From the NCBI GenBank assembly GCA_030041045.1, contig JASHOQ010000078.1:1-64000 (forward strand): DNA of 64,000 bases, in the 5' to 3' direction. Shown here one piece after another: positions 61,313 through 64,000 of this stretch. The position numbers and the translations under genes were made by a program. This stretch comes from Acidobacteriaceae bacterium. GTDB lineage: Bacteria > Acidobacteriota > Terriglobia > Terriglobales > Acidobacteriaceae. The notes under the pieces were generated by a model. It saw only the letters and a program-made list of their open reading frames with translations. It was not told where the DNA came from and searched no databases. Position 1 is the first letter of the stretch. The number at the start of each line of letters is the position of its first letter.

Positions 61313-62347
61313 CTAGGGACGCGCAGCCCAGGCGAGGCCGTCGGGACCGGCGACGTCAACGTGGCCGGCCATTTCAAGGGTGTTCAAGTCGATGACGGCG
61401 ACGTAGCCCGCAGGCGAGCAGGCCACGTAGGCGCGCGCGCCATCGGGCTGCACCAGGATGCCGCCGGTTCCGCGCACGCCGGAGAGGCGTTTCACCACCG
61501 TGCGTGTGGCCGCGTCGAGAACCACCAGTGTTCCCGCGGTGACGAGAACGCGGCGGCCGTCGGGGGTGAACTTGAGCCGGTTGGCGCCGGGCACATCGGC
61601 GTCTATGGTCTCCACCACTCGCTTTGCCGCGAGATCGATCACGGAGATAGTGCCGTCGCCCGCGTTCGCCACCCAGGCTTCTTTGCCGTCCGGCGAAACA
61701 TCGAAGCCCTCAGACCCGTGTCCCACAGGGATTACGGTTTCATTCCAGTCCCCGCCGGGAGGGCCAGGGATCGGCGGGAGTCCCGGCGGCGGAGCGGCGG
61801 GAGCGCCGGCCGGCCCCTGGGTGTGATCGAGGATCGTCACCGTCCCCGAGTTCACGTTGGTGGTGAGAATGCGCTGCGCGCCGGGGAAGACGTAGATCAT
61901 GTGGGTGCGGTTCTGGCCGGTGCCCATGATCCAGTCGATCTTCTGCGTAGCCGGGTCGTAGCTGCCGATGGCCTTGGCTGCCTCGGCTGTGAACCACACT
62001 TTGCCATCGACAAAGGCGAGACCGTGCGGCCCGCGCAGCGCACCGAGATCGATAGAGGGCAGCTGCTTTTGCGCCACCAGGTCGATGACGGCGAGCGTGT
62101 GCAATGCACCGAAGCCGTAATTGGAAACGTAAGCCGTGCGGCCGTCCGTGGAGGCGATGACTTCGTGCGGATCGTCGCCCACGGGAATCGCCGCAACAAT
62201 GCGCAGGCTCGCGGGATCGATGATCGACAGCGTGTGATCGTGCTTGGAGAGCGCGAGCAAAGCGGCTTGGTGAGTTGGCTGCGCGTTGGCGGCAACGCAA
62301 AGAGCCGCCGCGAGCGAAAGGATTCCGAATTGATGCCGAAGATGCAT
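61313..62347 (-). CDS. YVTN-family beta-propeller protein
   Basis: A 344-residue exported protein with a signal peptide (FGILSLAAALCVAANA) and seven YVTN-type blades (YVSNYGFGALHTLAVIDL, AWVANAGDGTISVIDLAAKRVVETI, and similar). Blades like these bind ligands or haem in other proteins; the function here is unknown. GGAGGA lies before the start at 62347. It is divergent from the caspase-like gene. Confidence 0.88.
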   Translation of the reverse strand: MHLRHQFGILSLAAALCVAANAQPTHQAALLALSKHDHTLSIIDPASLRIVAAIPVGDDPHEVIASTDGRTAYVSNYGFGALHTLAVIDLVAQKQLPSIDLGALRGPHGLAFVDGKVWFTAEAAKAIGSYDPATQKIDWIMGTGQNRTHMIYVFPGAQRILTTNVNSGTVTILDHTQGPAGAPAAPPPGLPPIPGPPGGDWNETVIPVGHGSEGFDVSPDGKEAWVANAGDGTISVIDLAAKRVVETIDADVPGANRLKFTPDGRRVLVTAGTLVVLDAATRTVVKRLSGVRGTGGILVQPDGARAYVACSPAGYVAVIDLNTLEMAGHVDVAGPDGLAWAARP

Positions 62348-62498
62348 GGCGCTCGTCCTCCGGGCGCAAGCAGTATAACCCTCGGCGGAGGCAGGCTTGC
62401 GCTCAGTGGCGCGCAGAAAATCCGCGCTTGCGGGCGCTCGATTGTGATAGTGTGATGCCACCGGATCCATCCCGAGTATCCAATTTCAGGAGTCGCGT

Positions 62499-64000
62499 AT
62501 GTCCGCTCGCTTTCTCAGGGCAGGCGTTCTGTTTCTCTGCGCAACCGCGGTTCTGCTCCCCGCGCAGCAGGCGGGTCCTGCCGCGCCGGCCCCGGTGCGC
62601 GGCCTTCAGCCGGAAAACAGCGAAGAACCGCCGGTCAAGAACGGCCAGCTCTACGTGGTTGCCATCGGCATCGATCACTACAAGAACTGGATGAACCTGA
62701 GCACAGCCGTGAGCGACGCCACGGGATTCGCCGATCTGCTGGTCAAGAACTTCGGCTTCCAAGAGATTGTGCCGCCGCTCACCGATAGCAATGCAACCGC
62801 GAAGGCCATCGACGAGCTCATCGAGGACGATTTGAGCTACCGCCTGCAGCCGGAAGATTCGCTGGTCTTCTTCTTCGCCGGCCACGGCACCACGCAGCCC
62901 CTCCCTGCCGGAGATCAGACGTACCACGTGGGCTACATCGTACCCTGGGACGCGCCCGCGCAGGGAGCGGGGGAAACGCACTGGAGCGAATACGTAAAAA
63001 TCGAGACGCTGCTGCTCAATCTCAGCGAGCTGAGGGCCAATCACATCCTCGTGATCCTGGACAGTTGCTACAGCGGCATGGCGCTGGGGGACAAGGTTTC
63101 CGCCTCGCGCGGCGACGTGGAACTGGAGCAGAACGTGTTGTCGAAGCGCAGCCGGCAGGTGATCTCCAGCGCCGATCGCAACCAGTCCGCGGCCGACAAG
63201 GGCCCCGTTCCCGGCCACTCCTTATTTACGGGACTGATGATGCAGGGACTCACCACGCGCAAAGCGGACCTGTCCAATCAGGGCTGGGTGAGCGGGACCA
63301 TGCTCGGGCTCTACGTGAAGACCGCGATCGGGGGCGCCAACGAATCGAAACAGATTCCGCAGTTCGGCACCTTCGGCACGGACGAGGGAGGTGAGCTGGT
63401 CATCACCATGGGCAAAGGGTCCGGCGCCGGCCCGGCGAACAAGCCGGACCCGGAGGGCACGCTCACCGACGACGAAAAGAGCGAGCTTGAAAAGGTGCGC
63501 AAGGAGGAGCACTACTGGAGTCCCGACGATCCGCTCAAGAGATTCGTGCTGGCGCGCAGCGGCTCAGTCAAACTGTGCGAGGGCGGCGACGCCTGGGGCT
63601 GCGAAGAAGCAGCGCGCAGCTTCACGCTGGGGCTTGGCGGAGCCATGGATTATGCGCGCGCCCTGCAAATGGCGCAGCAGGCATGCCAGGCGAAGCGCAC
63701 CGACGCGTGCGTTCTTCTGGCGGATCTGTACCGTCAGGGCGAAACCATCCAGCCCGACATGCAGAGCGCGGCGCGGCTGTATCAGGAATCCTGCGACCAG
63801 GGCGACCTGCACGGCTGCATCGGGCTCAGCCGCATGTACATGACCGGCGAGGGCGTGGCCAAGGATCCCGAAAAGGCGAAGAGCCTGTTCGCAAAAGCCT
63901 GCGATGGCGGCGTGATGCAGGGCTGCAACGGTCTTGGCGCCATTTACGCGTTCGCCATCGGCGTTCCGCAAAACTACGCCGAAGCACTGAGCGAGTGGCA
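62499..64000 (+). CDS. Exported caspase-like (C14) peptidase with Sel1 repeats, 3' partial
   Basis: The frame is open to the window end. After a signal peptide (FLRAGVLFLCATAVLLPA) follows a C14 peptidase domain with catalytic pair H129 (FFFAGHGTT) and C190 (LDSCYSG), then, from about residue 365, Sel1/Hcp-type repeats containing paired cysteines (for example ACDGGVMQGCNGLG) as in helicobacter cysteine-rich proteins, where they form disulfides. A periplasmic caspase with disulfide-bonded solenoid repeats; it may process envelope proteins or act in stress or death responses. AGGAG precedes the ATG at 62499. Confidence 0.82.
   Translation, partial: MSARFLRAGVLFLCATAVLLPAQQAGPAAPAPVRGLQPENSEEPPVKNGQLYVVAIGIDHYKNWMNLSTAVSDATGFADLLVKNFGFQEIVPPLTDSNATAKAIDELIEDDLSYRLQPEDSLVFFFAGHGTTQPLPAGDQTYHVGYIVPWDAPAQGAGETHWSEYVKIETLLLNLSELRANHILVILDSCYSGMALGDKVSASRGDVELEQNVLSKRSRQVISSADRNQSAADKGPVPGHSLFTGLMMQGLTTRKADLSNQGWVSGTMLGLYVKTAIGGANESKQIPQFGTFGTDEGGELVITMGKGSGAGPANKPDPEGTLTDDEKSELEKVRKEEHYWSPDDPLKRFVLARSGSVKLCEGGDAWGCEEAARSFTLGLGGAMDYARALQMAQQACQAKRTDACVLLADLYRQGETIQPDMQSAARLYQESCDQGDLHGCIGLSRMYMTGEGVAKDPEKAKSLFAKACDGGVMQGCNGLGAIYAFAIGVPQNYAEALSEW

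Overview
The window looks like the chromosome of an Acidobacteriota bacterium, probably class Terriglobia. The evidence is the high GC content, large secreted proteins built from repeated Ig-like domains, NIPSNAP, DUF1080 (3-keto-disaccharide hydrolase), YVTN-propeller and chitobiase-C-terminal-type proteins, an LptE-type lipoprotein, and an mreB-mreC-mreD cluster beside ordinary housekeeping genes. This is inferred from gene content; no rRNA is present. REGION BY REGION: 1-3101 is the end of an integrative element. It has a P-loop replication-type ATPase cut by the window edge and a DUF4102-type tyrosine integrase next to the 3' end of a tRNA-Ser(UGA), and its base composition is visibly more AT-rich than the rest. 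3254-11226 holds lptE, a TIGR00027-type methyltransferase, an EamA protein, aroK, a PP2C phosphatase and the rod-shape genes mreD, mreC and mreB, followed by a propeller-like lipoprotein. 11405-18107 has metabolic genes (aldehyde dehydrogenase, aldo/keto reductase, alanine dehydrogenase), two tandem toxin-antitoxin modules with related antitoxins (the second toxin frame is broken), a small Ig-type surface protein and a NIPSNAP protein. 18210-22172 is an NtrY/NtrX-like two-component pair split by a 307-bp non-autonomous transposable element. 22200-28342 has a J-domain protein, a GT87-like membrane protein and the translation genes rplM, rpsI, rpsB and tsf. 28844-40952 has a porin, a large PIG-L deacetylase, an APC permease, msrPQ, rnhB, rplS, a GT2 glycosyltransferase and an HU/IHF protein. 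41034-53299 has a PgeF-type laccase-domain protein, a GH113-like TIM-barrel protein with Ig repeats, an ankyrin protein, DUF1080, two oxidoreductases, a YjbR protein and an M3 peptidase. 53662-64000 is a locus of large secreted, probably carbohydrate-binding proteins, ending in a periplasmic caspase-Sel1 protein cut by the window edge. MAIN OBSERVATIONS: (1) Three unlinked secreted proteins end in the same arrangement. Their last Ig-like domain is interrupted, before its final beta hairpin, by a two-helix membrane hairpin with an RRR(R) cytoplasmic loop and a lipobox-like cysteine. It reads like an internal type II signal peptide, and I know of no characterised system with this layout. (2) A MITE with TA target duplication sits exactly in the stop codon of ntrY, and its footprint shows that the ancestral TAA directly abutted the ntrX ATG. 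(3) Eight genes have a -10 hexamer ending 6-7 nt before the start codon and no convincing Shine-Dalgarno, which suggests widespread leaderless transcription. (4) Intergenic 7- and 8-nt-period repeats, often in inverted pairs, form hairpins that probably act as terminators, supply or mask a ribosome binding site, and in one case encode the end of a protein. (5) The second toxin-antitoxin module combines a shared antitoxin N-terminus with a different C-terminus and has a frameshifted ParE toxin.
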